From contig NZ_WRXL01000003.1 in assembly GCF_010119195.1 (NCBI RefSeq), positions 171,539-235,538 on the forward strand: DNA of 64,000 nt, written 5' to 3'. Both the position numbers and the translations under genes were made by a program. The notes under the pieces are model-generated. The model was not told the DNA's origin. It was given only the letters and a program-made list of their open reading frames with translations, and made no database searches. Of this stretch, positions 8,277-17,733 are shown piece after piece; the stretch's first letter is position 1; every line of letters starts with the position of its first letter. This DNA is from Haloarcula salina. Lineage in GTDB: Archaea > Halobacteriota > Halobacteria > Halobacteriales > Haloarculaceae.

Positions 8277-9125
8277 CTATTCGACCAGCCGCTCGATCTC
8301 GGTCACGAGCACGTCGCTCGCGCCCACGTCCTTGAGCGCGCTGATGGTCTCGAAGACGGCGCGCTCCTCGACGACGGCGTGGACGGCGACCTGGTCGGAG
8401 CCGGCGATGTCCATCACGGTCGGCCCGCCCATGCCCGGCAGGACCTCCTCGACGTCGTCGAGGGCGTCCTCGGGGGCGTTCATCATGAGGTAGCGCTTGT
8501 CCTCGGCGGCGAGGACGGAGCCGAGCGCGGTGTCGACCTGCTGCACCTTCTCGTCGTCGGCCGTCTCGGGTCGGGCGAACAGTCGCACGGAGCTCTCGAG
8601 CACCTCGGAGACGACTTCGAGGCGGTTCATCCGGAGCGTCGTCCCGGTCGAGGTGATGTCGACGATGCCGTCGGCGATGTCGACGTGCGGCGTGAGTTCC
8701 GTCGCGCCGGAGACCTCGGTCACGTCCACGTCCACGTCGACGCGGTCGAAGTACCGGCGGGTGATGGTCGGGAACTCGGTGGCGATGCGGCCGCCCTCGA
8801 AGTCGTAGACCGTCTCGATGCGGCTGTCCTCCGGCGCCGCGAGGACGAGCCGACAGGAGCCGAACTCCAGGTCGCGCAGTTCGACGAGTTCGTCGGGGAC
8901 GGACTCGCGGACCTGGTCGAGGCCGGTGATGCCCACGTCGGCCGCGCCGTCGGCGACGTACTCCGGGATGTCGGCGGCGCGGGCGTACAGCACGGTCACG
9001 TCGGGATCGACGGTCTCTGCGTGCAGCTGGCGGTCCGCGCCGTTGACCAGGTGGAGGCCGGCCCGTTCCAGCAGTTCCTCGCTCGGCTCGTGCAGGCGGC
9101 CCTTGTTGGGGACGGCGATTCGCAT
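8277..9125 (-). CDS. hisG: ATP phosphoribosyltransferase (long form)
   Basis: A 282-residue HisG that catalyses the first step of histidine synthesis, joining ATP and PRPP. The start [19 protein letters not shown] and the phosphate-binding region [19 protein letters not shown] are diagnostic. The C-terminal 75 residues ([15 protein letters not shown] onward) form the ACT-like HisG_C domain of the long form, which works without HisZ and is feedback-inhibited by histidine. ATG 9125 is the only start that matches the family; the reading frame continues upstream into a shadow of the transporter gene. Confidence 0.95.
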   Translation of the reverse strand: MRIAVPNKGRLHEPSEELLERAGLHLVNGADRQLHAETVDPDVTVLYARAADIPEYVADGAADVGITGLDQVRESVPDELVELRDLEFGSCRLVLAAPEDSRIETVYDFEGGRIATEFPTITRRYFDRVDVDVDVTEVSGATELTPHVDIADGIVDITSTGTTLRMNRLEVVSEVLESSVRLFARPETADDEKVQQVDTALGSVLAAEDKRYLMMNAPEDALDDVEEVLPGMGGPTVMDIAGSDQVAVHAVVEERAVFETISALKDVGASDVLVTEIERLVE

Positions 9126-9166
9126 ACCCACACTGGCACCCCGCGGGGCAACTGTCTTTCCCCTCG

Positions 9167-10369
9167 CTACGATTCGCGGCGCGGCAGGACGGCGAACGCG
9201 CCCGCCGCCAGCAGCGTCAGGCCGGCCAGCAGATAGAAGGCGGTGTCGAACAGGCCGCGGTCGGCGAGCAGGCCCACGGCGGTCGAGCCGAGCGAGCTGA
9301 CCGCGAAGAAGGCCGTCCGGAGCAGGCCCCAGCCGGTCCCCTGGACGGCGTCCGGGAGCGAGTCGACCATGTACGCGTTCGACAGCGGGCCGGCGCTCAT
9401 CCGGACGCCGATGGCCGCGGCGACGGCCGCGAGCGGGAGCAAGCCCTCGACGGACGGAACGAGCGCGAGCGGGACGACGCTGACGATCGCGACGGCGGTC
9501 AGGACGGTCGGCGTCCCGTAGCGGTCGGCGAAGCGGCCGGTGACGGTCTGTGAGAGCGCGCCGCCGACGAACAGGACCGACAGGAGCGCGCCGGCGGTCC
9601 CCTGCGGGAACTCCCTGACCGTGACGAGGTAGGTCGTCAGAAACGCGGTCACGGCCTGGAAGGCGAACAGCATGAGCGTCTCGCCGGTGACGGCGAGCAG
9701 GAGCGGCCGGTGGCGGAAGCCGGCGACGGCGGCCCGCAGGTCCGCTCGGAGGCTGCGCGTCGCCTCGCTGGCGGGGCGGTCGGAGACGGTCAGCCAGAGG
9801 GCGACGGCGACGAGGGCGAACAGCGGCGCGGTGGCGGCGAAGGCCAGCCGCCAGCCGTAGCGGGTCGTGACCAGCGCGACGACCGCAGGCAGGGCGGCCG
9901 CGCCGACGGACCCGGCGGCCATGACGACGCCGAAGGCCGTCCCCTCGCGGGCGTCGAACGTGCGGGCGAGGACGGTCCCGCGCGTCGGCCCGTACAGGCC
10001 GCTGCCGAACCCGAACGCGGCCGTCGCGAGGAGGAACAGCGAGAACACCGGCGCGAAGAAGTAGCCGAGCAGGCCGGCGGCCGACAGGAGCGCCGCGGCC
10101 ACCAGCAGCGTCCGCTCGCCGATCCGGTCGATGAGGACGCCCGCGGGGAACTGCATCGCGGCGTAGGTGAGCCAGAGGACCGTCACCGCCAGCCCCGCCT
10201 GGGCGTTCGAGACGGCGAACTCCTCGCGAATCGTCGGCAGGACGGCCGGGACGACGAAGCGCATCCCGAGGACGAGGAACCACCCGGCGGCGACGACCCC
10301 CAGCAGTCGACCCGGGCTCTCGCGGCGGAAGCCGCGGACGCGCCGGTGGATGCGGTCGGCGATGGCCAT
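9167..10369 (-). CDS. MFS transporter
   Basis: A 400-residue major facilitator protein with 12 predicted membrane helices. The MFS signature after helix 2 is visible as [13 protein letters not shown], with a similar repeat [13 protein letters not shown] after helix 8 in the second half. Length is normal. The substrate cannot be told; families of this type include sugar-phosphate, nitrate and drug carriers. It lies 41 bp upstream of hisG on the same strand, but nothing ties it to histidine synthesis. Confidence 0.85.
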   Translation of the reverse strand: MAIADRIHRRVRGFRRESPGRLLGVVAAGWFLVLGMRFVVPAVLPTIREEFAVSNAQAGLAVTVLWLTYAAMQFPAGVLIDRIGERTLLVAAALLSAAGLLGYFFAPVFSLFLLATAAFGFGSGLYGPTRGTVLARTFDAREGTAFGVVMAAGSVGAAALPAVVALVTTRYGWRLAFAATAPLFALVAVALWLTVSDRPASEATRSLRADLRAAVAGFRHRPLLLAVTGETLMLFAFQAVTAFLTTYLVTVREFPQGTAGALLSVLFVGGALSQTVTGRFADRYGTPTVLTAVAIVSVVPLALVPSVEGLLPLAAVAAAIGVRMSAGPLSNAYMVDSLPDAVQGTGWGLLRTAFFAVSSLGSTAVGLLADRGLFDTAFYLLAGLTLLAAGAFAVLPRRES

Positions 10370-10521
10370 CTGTACCGACCGAACGGGACGGAGGCGAAAG
10401 ACCGCTACGGAAGCGGCGGCGGTCCGGCAGGCGACAGCGGGTGTGGCGGCGGTCCGACACCCGACAGCGGGAAGCGGCGCGGACCCGTCGAACTAAGACC
10501 GGCGACGGCGAAGCCCCGGCC

Positions 10522-11820
10522 ATGACCGAACTCCTCCTCACCGGCGGACGGGTCCTCCGGCCGGACCTGACCGTCGAGCGAGCGGACGTACTGGTCTCTC
10601 AGGACAGCGGCGAGATCGTCGCGGTCGACGAACCCGGGGCGCTCGACGGCGACGACGAACTTGACGCCGAGAGCGGCCTCGTCATCCCGGGACTGGTCAA
10701 CGCCCACACCCACGTCGCGATGACGATGCTTCGCGGTCTGGCGGACGACAAGCCCCTCGACGCGTGGCTCCGCGAGGACGTCTGGCCGGTGGAGGCGGAA
10801 CTGACGCCCGAGGACATCCGCGCCGGCGCGGAACTCGGGCTGGTCGAGATGATTCGGTCCGGGACGACCGCACTGTCTGACATGTACTTCGAGGTCGAGG
10901 AGATCGCCGAGGCCGTCGATCAGGCCGGGATGCGGGCCGTGCTCGGGTTCACCGCGGTCACGGTCGGCAAGGACGAGGAGGGCGCGCGAGCGGACCTACA
11001 GGAGAGCCTCGACGTGGCGAAGCGTCTCGACGGCGCGGCCGACGGCCGGATCAAGACGACGTTCCAGCCCCACTCGCTGACGACGGTGGGCGAGGGGTAC
11101 CTCCGGGAGTTCGTCCCCGAGGCGTTCGACGCGGGCCTCTCGATGCACTTCCACGCCAACGAGACGCGCGACGAGGTGACGCCCATCCTCGACGAGCGCG
11201 GCGTGCGCCCGCTCGCCTACGCCGAAGAGGTCGGCCTGCTGGACGGCGACGCGTACGTCGCCCACGGCGTCCACGTCGACGAGAGCGAGATCGACCTGCT
11301 GGCCGAGACGGACACCGGCGTCGCCCACTGCCCGGCCTCGAACATGAAACTCGCCAGCGGGATGGCCCCCGTCCAGGACCTGCTCGACGCGGGCGTCACC
11401 GTCGGCATCGGGACCGACGGCGCGGCCTCGAACAACGACCTCGACATGTTCGACGAGATGCGCGACGCGGCCATGCTCGGGAAACTGGCGGCCGACGACG
11501 CGAGCGCCGTCGACGCCGGCACGGTCGTGGAGATGGCGACGGCGAACGGCGCGGACCTGCTCGGCTTCGACAGCGGGCGCATCGAGGCCGGCGCGAACGC
11601 CGACCTCGCCGTCATCGACCTCGACGCGCCGCACCTGACGCCGGCCCACGACCTCGTCTCGCACCTCGCCTACGCCGTCCGCGGGAGCGACGTGCGCCAC
11701 ACGGTCTGCGACGGCGAGGTGCTCATGCGCGACCGCACCGTCGAGGTGTTCGACGAGGCGGCGGTGCGCGAGCGGGCCGCCGAGCGCGCCGCGGCGCTGG
11801 TCGAACGCGCGGAGGACTAG
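10522..11820 (+). CDS. dadD: 5'-deoxyadenosine / S-adenosylhomocysteine deaminase
   Basis: A 432-residue metal-dependent amidohydrolase of the MTA/SAH/5'-deoxyadenosine deaminase group. The metal site is seen as NAHTHVAM (H62, H64), the catalytic histidines in [14 protein letters not shown], and the aspartate in [12 protein letters not shown]. The family converts adenosyl by-products of SAM enzymes to inosyl forms. SAH hydrolase lies about 1.1 kb downstream on the same strand, so both probably serve SAM by-product recycling. ATG 10522 starts the beta-sandwich strand [11 protein letters not shown]; earlier in-frame codons overlap the MFS promoter region and look non-coding. Confidence 0.85.
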   Translation: MTELLLTGGRVLRPDLTVERADVLVSQDSGEIVAVDEPGALDGDDELDAESGLVIPGLVNAHTHVAMTMLRGLADDKPLDAWLREDVWPVEAELTPEDIRAGAELGLVEMIRSGTTALSDMYFEVEEIAEAVDQAGMRAVLGFTAVTVGKDEEGARADLQESLDVAKRLDGAADGRIKTTFQPHSLTTVGEGYLREFVPEAFDAGLSMHFHANETRDEVTPILDERGVRPLAYAEEVGLLDGDAYVAHGVHVDESEIDLLAETDTGVAHCPASNMKLASGMAPVQDLLDAGVTVGIGTDGAASNNDLDMFDEMRDAAMLGKLAADDASAVDAGTVVEMATANGADLLGFDSGRIEAGANADLAVIDLDAPHLTPAHDLVSHLAYAVRGSDVRHTVCDGEVLMRDRTVEVFDEAAVRERAAERAAALVERAED

Positions 11821-11970
11821 CCAATCGAAGCGAAGTGGTAACTAAACTACGAGAACAGCGCATAAACGGTATGGGCCGTTCTCGGACGGTCTCAGCGTCG
11901 CCTCGAACGGGGTGAACGAGTTGAACGAGAGGGGGTGTTTATCGCCGTCTCGGGGAACGTACAGGGTACG

Positions 11971-12915
11971 ATGCGCACGAAACTGTTTGCCCTGTACGCC
12001 GCCGTCGGACTGGTCGCACTGGCCGCCGGCCCGGGACTCGTCGCCGGTGCCGACACGGCCGGAAACACCGCGGGGAACGCGCTCGCGGTCGGCGTCACCC
12101 AGGCCGACGACGGGAGCGCGACGGTATCGGTCACGGCGAACGAGACGGGCGTCGCGAACGCCTCGGTCGCCGTCGAGGCGGTCGACAACGCGTCCTACGC
12201 CGGAACGGGCGACTACACGACCGGCGAGAACGGCACGGTCGGGCTGCCCGCGCCCGAGCGGAACGTCACCGTCGAGGTGACCGCGACCGCCGACAACCGG
12301 ACCACCGCGACGACGGCCGACCTGACGGTCGCACCCGCGAACGCGACGAACGAGACGGAGTTCGCGACCTTCGGACTCGAAGTGTCGGCGTTCGTCTCAA
12401 ACCTGCTCGGCGACGAGAACCGAACGGGCGGCATCGGGCCGGCCGTCGCCGGCTTCGTCACCGCGAACAACCCCGGCAACGCGCCGGACCACGCCGGCCC
12501 GCCGGCGCACGCGACGGACGAGAGCGAGAACGCGACCAATCCAAGCGAACGCCGCGGCCCGCCGGCCGACATCTTCGGTGACGACGGCGACAACGAGACC
12601 GACGACACGCGCCGCGGCCCGCCGGAAGACCGCGGCCCGAACGCGGCTGACGACGACACCGAAGGCGACAACGAGACCGAGGAGCGCGACCGGCGCGGCC
12701 CGCCCGAGGACCGCGGCCCGGACGGCGAGACGGACGAGGAGACGGAGACCGAGGAAGAGACCGAAGCTGAAGCGGACGATGACGACGCGTCGGACGAGCG
12801 CGGGAACGACGGGTCCAGCAGTGAGAACGGCAACGGCGGCGGGAACGGTGGCGGCAGCGGCAACGCCGGTGGAAACGGTGGCGGCAACGGCCCGCCGAGC
12901 GACCGCGGCAACTGA
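11971..12915 (+). CDS. Secreted low-complexity protein with RGPP repeats
   Basis: A 314-residue protein with a Sec-type signal peptide (MRTKLFALYAAVGLVALAAGPGLVAGA). A beta-rich region with many N-x-S/T sequons (NET, NAS, NGT, NVT) follows at about 40-150. The C-terminal half is acidic, contains three RRGPP-type repeats (RRGPPADIF, RRGPPEDRGP, RRGPPEDRGP) and ends in a Gly/Asn-rich tail. It lacks a transmembrane or PGF-CTERM anchor, so it is probably released or held by contact. An alternative start at 11935 would precede the signal peptide and is unlikely. Function unknown. Confidence 0.7.
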   Translation: MRTKLFALYAAVGLVALAAGPGLVAGADTAGNTAGNALAVGVTQADDGSATVSVTANETGVANASVAVEAVDNASYAGTGDYTTGENGTVGLPAPERNVTVEVTATADNRTTATTADLTVAPANATNETEFATFGLEVSAFVSNLLGDENRTGGIGPAVAGFVTANNPGNAPDHAGPPAHATDESENATNPSERRGPPADIFGDDGDNETDDTRRGPPEDRGPNAADDDTEGDNETEERDRRGPPEDRGPDGETDEETETEEETEAEADDDDASDERGNDGSSSENGNGGGNGGGSGNAGGNGGGNGPPSDRGN

Positions 12916-12930
12916 GCGGCTTCGGTAGGA

Positions 12931-12938
12931 CTTTACGA
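12931..12938 (+). promoter_or_regulatory. TATA box of ahcY
   Basis: CTTTACGA is centred about 26 bases before the ahcY ATG in the 44-bp gap after the secreted-protein gene, so ahcY probably has its own leaderless promoter. Confidence 0.55.
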
Positions 12939-12959
12939 CATCTATGCTACTGTTCGGGC

Positions 12960-14237
12960 ATGACGTCCCCTATCTCTGAGCGTCTCGACGACGCCGACGC
13001 GGCCCGCGAGTCGGGCCGCAAGAAGATGGACTGGGCAATCCAGCACATGCCGATCTGCGGTGCGCTCCGCGAGCGCTTCGAAGCGGACCAGCCGTTCGCC
13101 GACGAGCGCATCGGGATGGCGATGCACGTCGAAGCGAAGACCGCCGTGCTGGCCGAGATTCTCGCCGTCGGCGGCGCGGAGGTCGCCATCACCGGCTGTA
13201 ACCCCCTCTCGACGCACGACGACGTGAGCGCCGCGCTCGACGCCGTCGACGGCGTCACCTCCTACGCCGAGCGCGGCGTCGACGACGAGGCGTACTACGA
13301 CGCCATCGAGGCCGTGATCGACCACGAGCCGACAATCACCGTCGACGACGGCATGGACCTCGTCGCGGCCATCCACGAGGACTACCCCGAACTCATCGAC
13401 ACCATCGTCGGCGGGGCCGAGGAGACCACCACCGGCGTCCACCGCCTGCGCGCCATGGACGAGGACGGCGAACTGAAGTACCCGGTGTTCGCCGTCAACG
13501 ACACGCCGATGAAGCGCCTGTTCGACAACGTCCACGGCACCGGCGAGTCCTCGCTGGCCTCGATCGCCATGACGACGAACCTCTCGTGGGCCGGCAAGAC
13601 CGTCGTCGTCGCGGGCTACGGTTACTGCGGCAAGGGCGTCGCGAAGAAGGCCGCCGGCCAGAACGCAGACGTGGTCGTCACGGAAGTCGAGCCCCGCCGC
13701 GCGCTCGAAGCCCACATGGAGGGCTACGACGTCATGCCGATGGCCGAGGCCGCCGCCGAGGGCGACGTGTTCATCACGACGACGGGCAACCGCGACGTGA
13801 TCGTCGAGGAGCACTTCGAGGCCATGCAGGACGGCGTCCTGCTCGCCAACGCCGGGCACTTCGACGTGGAGATCGATCTCGACGCGCTGTCGGACCTCGC
13901 CAGCGACACCTACGAGGGCCGCGACGGCGTCCAGACCTACGAGATGGCCGACGGCCGCCGGCTGAACGTCCTCGCCGAGGGCCGACTCGTCAACCTCGCG
14001 ACCCCCATCGCGCTGGGCCACCCGGTCGAGGTCATGGACCAGAGCTTCGGCGTGCAAGCCGTCTGCGTCCGGGAACTGGTCGAGAACGGCGACGACTACG
14101 ACGCCGGCGTCCACGCCGTCCCGGACGAACTGGACAAGGAGGTCGCCGAGATCAAACTGGACGCCGAGGGAGTCGCGTTCGACGCCCTGACCGACACCCA
14201 GGCCGAGTATATGGATTCCTGGCAGCACGGGACGTAG
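12960..14237 (+). CDS. ahcY: Adenosylhomocysteinase (SAH hydrolase)
   Basis: A 425-residue NAD-dependent enzyme that splits S-adenosylhomocysteine to adenosine and homocysteine, relieving inhibition of methyltransferases. Visible family features are KMDWAIQHMP, MHVEAKTA, TGCNPLSTHDDV, NDTPMKRLFDN and the NAD-binding loop GYGYCGKG. The C-terminal lysine-tyrosine tail of eukaryotic enzymes is absent, as usual for archaea. Many local methyltransferases (TrmG10, RlmE) would make its substrate. Its stop codon directly abuts a long hairpin array. Confidence 0.96.
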   Translation: MTSPISERLDDADAARESGRKKMDWAIQHMPICGALRERFEADQPFADERIGMAMHVEAKTAVLAEILAVGGAEVAITGCNPLSTHDDVSAALDAVDGVTSYAERGVDDEAYYDAIEAVIDHEPTITVDDGMDLVAAIHEDYPELIDTIVGGAEETTTGVHRLRAMDEDGELKYPVFAVNDTPMKRLFDNVHGTGESSLASIAMTTNLSWAGKTVVVAGYGYCGKGVAKKAAGQNADVVVTEVEPRRALEAHMEGYDVMPMAEAAAEGDVFITTTGNRDVIVEEHFEAMQDGVLLANAGHFDVEIDLDALSDLASDTYEGRDGVQTYEMADGRRLNVLAEGRLVNLATPIALGHPVEVMDQSFGVQAVCVRELVENGDDYDAGVHAVPDELDKEVAEIKLDAEGVAFDALTDTQAEYMDSWQHGT

Positions 14238-14543
14238 GGCGGTCCGAGCGTAGCGAGGACCGCCGTATAGTCGAGCGGCGAAGCCGTGAGACGTAGGGAG
14301 GTTCTGAGCGTAGCGAAGAACCTCCGACCGAAACGGCGAGTGGAGTGAGCCGTTGAGGACGTAGAGTGGTCTGAGTGCAGCGAAGACCACTTCTCAGTCG
14401 AGCGGTGACCGAAGGGAACCGCGAGCAATAGCGAGGCCGACCAGAGGGAGGCCTCGAATGCCCGAGCGGGGAGGAACGACCCGCGAGGCGTAGAGTGGTT
14501 CGAGCGGAGCGAGAATCACTGAAACGTCGAGCGGCGGAGCCGC
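14238..14543. repeat. Tandem array of ten hairpins after ahcY
   Basis: Ten hairpins alternate in about 300 bp. Type A stems are at 14238-14264 (GGCGGTCC), 14297-14325 (GGAGGTTCT), 14365-14391 (AGTGGTCT), 14432-14456 (CGAGGCC) and 14494-14520 (AGTGGTTC, one G-T pair), each with an 11-base loop. The loops read GAGCGTAGCGA (twice), GAGTGCAGCGA, GACCAGAGGGA and GAGCGGAGCGA. Type B stems are at 14276-14286 (CGGC, loop GAA), 14332-14354 (AACGGC, loop 11), 14402-14422 (GCGGT, loop 11), 14466-14484 (GCGGG, loop 9) and 14531-14543 (GCGGC, loop GGA). Units repeat every 60-68 bp. No coding frame is plausible up to 14650. Confidence 0.75.
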
Positions 14544-14650
14544 GAGCCAAGCGCGTGAGAGAGCGAGAAAAGGACCGCAGACCGCAGAGAGCGAAGCGAG
14601 AAGGGCCGAAGCGGTGTGAGGGCTCCGTAGTGTCGGTGAGCGGACGGCCG

Positions 14651-14803
14651 TTATCGCCGCACGTCGACGGAGACAGTCGACTGGATCCAGGCCGACCGGT
14701 TCTCGGGGTCGCCGATGTGGGCGACCGTGCTCTCGCCAACGTCGTACTCTTCGAAGGTCGCTCGGATGCCAGACCGTGAATCGGTGTCGTGTTGGTGCGT
14801 CAT
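14651..14803 (-). CDS. Small haloarchaeal protein, DUF7331-like
   Basis: A 50-residue protein starting MTHQHDTDSRSGIRATFEEYDV with the conserved core YDVGESTVAHIGDPENRSAW followed by IQST. It resembles a haloarchaea-only short family (I believe DUF7331). It has no membrane segment and no metal motif. ATG 14803 fits the family; a longer in-frame reading to 14848 has no similarity. It faces ahcY across the hairpin array. No function can be assigned. Confidence 0.6.
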   Translation of the reverse strand: MTHQHDTDSRSGIRATFEEYDVGESTVAHIGDPENRSAWIQSTVSVDVRR

Positions 14804-15045
14804 GTGTGCCTGTGTGGGGCAGTTACCCGTCGAGGGGCGGCGTCCCAACCACCACCCCTCTCGTCCTTACCACACGTCGATAGAGAGGGGTGACGGGTAT
14901 CCGCTTGTCCGCTAGCTGTATTGGGTCGGGCGCCCGACGACGCTACGTGTATAGCCCTGCCTGAGAGGTCCGGGACAGTCGCTGGCGTCGCGGCCGGCTC
15001 CGGCGGGGCGCGACCGCCGCTCGCGACGGGTCGTTCGGTGACGGC

Positions 15046-15054
15046 AATTTTATT
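15046..15054 (+). promoter_or_regulatory. TATA box of priL
   Basis: AATTTTATT is centred about 30 bases before the priL ATG at 15080 and is the only such element in the 276-bp divergent gap. This supports ATG 15080 as the start. Confidence 0.6.
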
Positions 15055-15079
15055 CGCCCCCGTCCGAAAGGTGCTGGCA

Positions 15080-16159
15080 ATGGAACCGCTGCACGCGCGC
15101 TATCCGTTTTTAGAGCAGTCTCGGGCGGCCGTCGAGGCGGCAGCGGTGGACCTCGGTGAGGTGGTCGCGACGAACGAGGCGGTCACGACGCGGGCGCTGG
15201 AGCGCGTCGAGTCGGCCATCACCGACGGGACCATCGGCGAGCCCCACCGCCGGACCCGCGTGGAACTGCTGTCCTACCCCGTCGCGCGCGTCCTGGTGTC
15301 GCTCGTCGACGTGCACATCTGCACCCGCCGATACGCGCAGGCGGAGGCCGCGACGGCCTACGAGCGCTTCACCGAGGAGTTCGCGACGACGACGGAGCTG
15401 AAATCGACCCAGAGCGCCCGACTGGACCGCGACGAACTGCTCGCGGAGTTCGACCTCGCGAGCGCGGTCCGGGAGGCTGGCGACGGCTTCCGCGTCGAAG
15501 TGGGGGCGTACCTCGACCTGGCGGCCGACCAGCGCGGCGACGCCTGGCGGCTGGTCAACCGGGCGCTCGCAGACGGGTGGGTCCGGGTCACAGCCGAGGA
15601 ACTGAACGTCCTGCTGAAGCAGGCCATCCGCCACCGCGTGACCGAGGGACTGCCCTTCGACGTGCCCGACGCCATCGCCGCGGAACTGGAGGAAGAAGTC
15701 GAGTATCTTCAGGAAATCCTCTCCGACCTCGACCTGACGCGGGAGATCGACACCGTCGTCCCGGACCTGTTCCCGCCCTGCATGAAGGCGCTCCTCGACC
15801 AAGTCCAGAAGGGCGAACACCTCGAACACCACTCCCGGTTCGCCATCGCCGCGTTCCTCACCGGCATCGGCATGACGACCGACGAAATCGTCGACCTGTT
15901 CCAGGTCAACCCCGGCTTCGGCGAGGAGGCGACCCGCTACCAGGTCGACCACATCCGCGGGGAGACGAGCCCGACGGAGTACTCGACGCCGGCGTGTTCG
16001 ACGATGCAGTCGTACGGCGACTGCGTCAACAAGGACGACCTCTGCGAGACGATTTCCCACCCGATGGGCTACTACGAACAGAAGCTAGACGACGCCGAAG
16101 AAGACGAACTGGTCGACTGGCGCGAGGACGGGGAGAGCGAAGACGAGGCCGACGCCTAG
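15080..16159 (+). CDS. priL: DNA primase large subunit
   Basis: A 359-residue PriL, the non-catalytic subunit of the archaeal primase that makes RNA primers for replication. Four conserved cysteines that bind the [4Fe-4S] cluster can be seen in FPPCMK, PACSTM, YGDC and DDLC, in the order and spacing of the family. The pattern STMQSYGDCVN is diagnostic. The start at 15080 is supported by the TATA position and by the family N-terminus EPLHARYPFL. The 3' end overlaps the next, convergent gene by four bases. Confidence 0.93.
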   Translation: MEPLHARYPFLEQSRAAVEAAAVDLGEVVATNEAVTTRALERVESAITDGTIGEPHRRTRVELLSYPVARVLVSLVDVHICTRRYAQAEAATAYERFTEEFATTTELKSTQSARLDRDELLAEFDLASAVREAGDGFRVEVGAYLDLAADQRGDAWRLVNRALADGWVRVTAEELNVLLKQAIRHRVTEGLPFDVPDAIAAELEEEVEYLQEILSDLDLTREIDTVVPDLFPPCMKALLDQVQKGEHLEHHSRFAIAAFLTGIGMTTDEIVDLFQVNPGFGEEATRYQVDHIRGETSPTEYSTPACSTMQSYGDCVNKDDLCETISHPMGYYEQKLDDAEEDELVDWREDGESEDEADA

Positions 16160-16365
16160 AACTGCTGGCGCTCCAGCCAGAGGCCGGCGACGGTCATCAC
16201 GACGATGAACAGCCCGATGACGCCCACGAGCGCGACGCCGCCGGTGGGACCGATGCTGGTGTCGACCATGTAGGTCTGCGAGACGAACGCGGCCGCGGCG
16301 ACGAAGATCACCACGGCGATCGCCGAGATCACGATTTGCAGGACCGTCTCCCGCTCGATATCCAT
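16156..16365 (-). CDS. Small two-helix membrane protein
   Basis: A 69-residue protein starting MDIERETVLQIVISA, with two predicted membrane helices (about residues 10-30 and 42-62) around a short loop TYMVDTSIGPTGG, ending WLERQQF. It belongs to a short haloarchaeal membrane family (possibly DUF7472; name from memory). It often lies next to primase genes, but a functional link is not shown. Its stop codon overlaps that of priL on the opposite strand. Confidence 0.6.
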   Translation of the reverse strand: MDIERETVLQIVISAIAVVIFVAAAAFVSQTYMVDTSIGPTGGVALVGVIGLFIVVMTVAGLWLERQQF

Positions 16366-16499
16366 GTGGCGCGCTTCCGCAGGGCCGGCAAAAAGGGTAT
16401 CGAAGCGCGCGGGCGAAGGCGGCTCGCCGAGCGATTTACTTCCGTGGAGCACCTACGTTTCGACTGGACACACACCGAAACACAGCCGTGTCCGCGCCT

Positions 16500-17144
16500 A
16501 TGACGCTCATCGAACCAACAGCGGACAGAGATCGCACTGCACTCGCACCGGACCTCCACGCCCTCCCCGACCGCGCCGCGCGCGCCTGGACCGAGCGCAT
16601 GGCCGTCAGTCCGCGCGAGGGGAGCACGTACGCCGTCACCACCGAGAGCGGCCACACGTACCTCGTCGACGTGAAACGGCGGTCCTGTTCCTGCCCCGAC
16701 AACCGCATCCGCGGCGAGCGCTGCAAGCACCTGCGGCGCGTGGCCATCGAGATCACCGCCCGGCGGGTCGCGCCGCCGGGCAAGCAGCGGGCGACCTGCG
16801 ACGCCTGCGGGACGGTCACGTTCGTCGCTGAGGACGCCCCCACGCCCCATCTCTGCGAGCGGTGCCGACTGACGCCGGGCGACGTCGCTCGGGACCGCGA
16901 GACGGGCGACAGGCTCGTCGTCGTTCGCGTGACCGACGAGCGCGCCAGCGAGCGCGTCGTCGAGGCCACCGGCGAGACGGTCGCTGCCTACGATACCAAC
17001 GACGGCTATCCCGCGGACGACTTCGTCGTGGAGGCGGCGTACCTCTCGGACGCCGTTCGCGCTGACGACCCGCGCCGGTACGCCTTCCCGCGCTCGCGGC
17101 TGGAGCGGACCGACGAGCGCCTGGTCGATACCGTCGACGGCTGA
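16500..17144 (+). CDS. SWIM zinc-finger protein with second zinc ribbon
   Basis: A 214-residue protein. A SWIM-type zinc finger, C-x-C-xn-C-x-H, is seen as SCSCPDNRIRGERCKHLRR at about residues 62-80. A separate C-x2-C / C-x2-C ribbon follows in TCDACGTVTF and LCERCRLT (about 99-122). The C-terminal part contains FVVEAAYL and RRYAFPRSRLE. SWIM domains bind DNA or proteins and in archaea can accompany helicases or recombination factors. hjc lies next door, in convergent orientation. ATG 16500 is chosen; a GTG at 16488 is also possible. Confidence 0.65.
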   Translation: MTLIEPTADRDRTALAPDLHALPDRAARAWTERMAVSPREGSTYAVTTESGHTYLVDVKRRSCSCPDNRIRGERCKHLRRVAIEITARRVAPPGKQRATCDACGTVTFVAEDAPTPHLCERCRLTPGDVARDRETGDRLVVVRVTDERASERVVEATGETVAAYDTNDGYPADDFVVEAAYLSDAVRADDPRRYAFPRSRLERTDERLVDTVDG

Positions 17145-17150
17145 GGCCCG

Positions 17151-17669
17151 CTAGTCCAGCATGGCGGCGGCCTCCTCCTTCGAGAGGTCGCCGCGCTCGA
17201 ACGCCGACAGCACGTCCAGCACGCCCTGGTCGGGACCGTCGTCGGCCACCTCGTCCAGCGTGACCTTCTGCGAGTGGCCGACGAACTCCTCGAAGTCCGT
17301 CCCGTCGGCGATGGCCGTCTCCTTCTTGACGCGGTAGTTCCCGCCGTCGGTCGTGTGGAGGTCGCCGGGGTGGAAGAAGTACCAGTCCTCGCGGTCGAAG
17401 CGGACGGCGATACGCGGTTTCGCCCCGAAGTTCCGCGCGAAGAACAGCAGCGCCTCGACCTCCTCGCCGGTGAGATAGATGGGGTCGCCGGCGCTGGACT
17501 TCGCCTCGATGGCGTAGAACGTCTCGCCGTCGCCGGTCAGCACGTCCGGCAGTTCGCGCTCGGTGGCGCTGCCGCTGGCGGGCGCGCGCATCACCGCGAA
17601 CCCCGCCTCGTCGAGGGCGTTGACCAGTTCGCGCTCGCGGCGGTCGCCCTTCGCGTTCGAGTTTGCCAT
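17151..17669 (-). CDS. hjc: Holliday junction resolvase Hjc
   Basis: A 172-residue archaeal resolvase of the PD-(D/E)XK fold that cuts four-way DNA junctions. The catalytic set is clear: the early Glu in GDRRERELV, Asp in ELPDVL, and the E-x-K motif in FYAIEAKSS, preceded by the RAPASGS loop. Length is a little above the 120-140 residue core because of an acidic C-terminal tail that ends [12 protein letters not shown] 17669 gives the family start [16 protein letters not shown]. The final six bases separate it from the convergent SWIM gene. Confidence 0.93.
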   Translation of the reverse strand: MANSNAKGDRRERELVNALDEAGFAVMRAPASGSATERELPDVLTGDGETFYAIEAKSSAGDPIYLTGEEVEALLFFARNFGAKPRIAVRFDREDWYFFHPGDLHTTDGGNYRVKKETAIADGTDFEEFVGHSQKVTLDEVADDGPDQGVLDVLSAFERGDLSKEEAAAMLD

Positions 17670-17691
17670 TATCAGCACGTGGACCGTCGGC

Positions 17692-17733
17692 GGTAAAACC
17701 GTTCAGATACGACAGGACCGTTCAAACCGTTCA
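17692..17733 (-). promoter_or_regulatory. hjc promoter with three ACCGTTCA repeats
   Basis: On the minus strand a TATA-like GGTTTTACC lies about 27 bases before the hjc ATG. Immediately upstream are three direct copies of ACCGTTCA at 17698, 17717 and 17726 (plus-strand coordinates). These could be an operator for hjc or for the divergent lipoprotein gene at 17919. The remaining 180 bp of this gap show nothing else. Confidence 0.45.

Noticed and set aside
12960..14296. 236-residue basic frame on the plus strand inside ahcY
   Set aside because: Out-of-frame shadow with extreme Arg content that overlaps the hairpin array.
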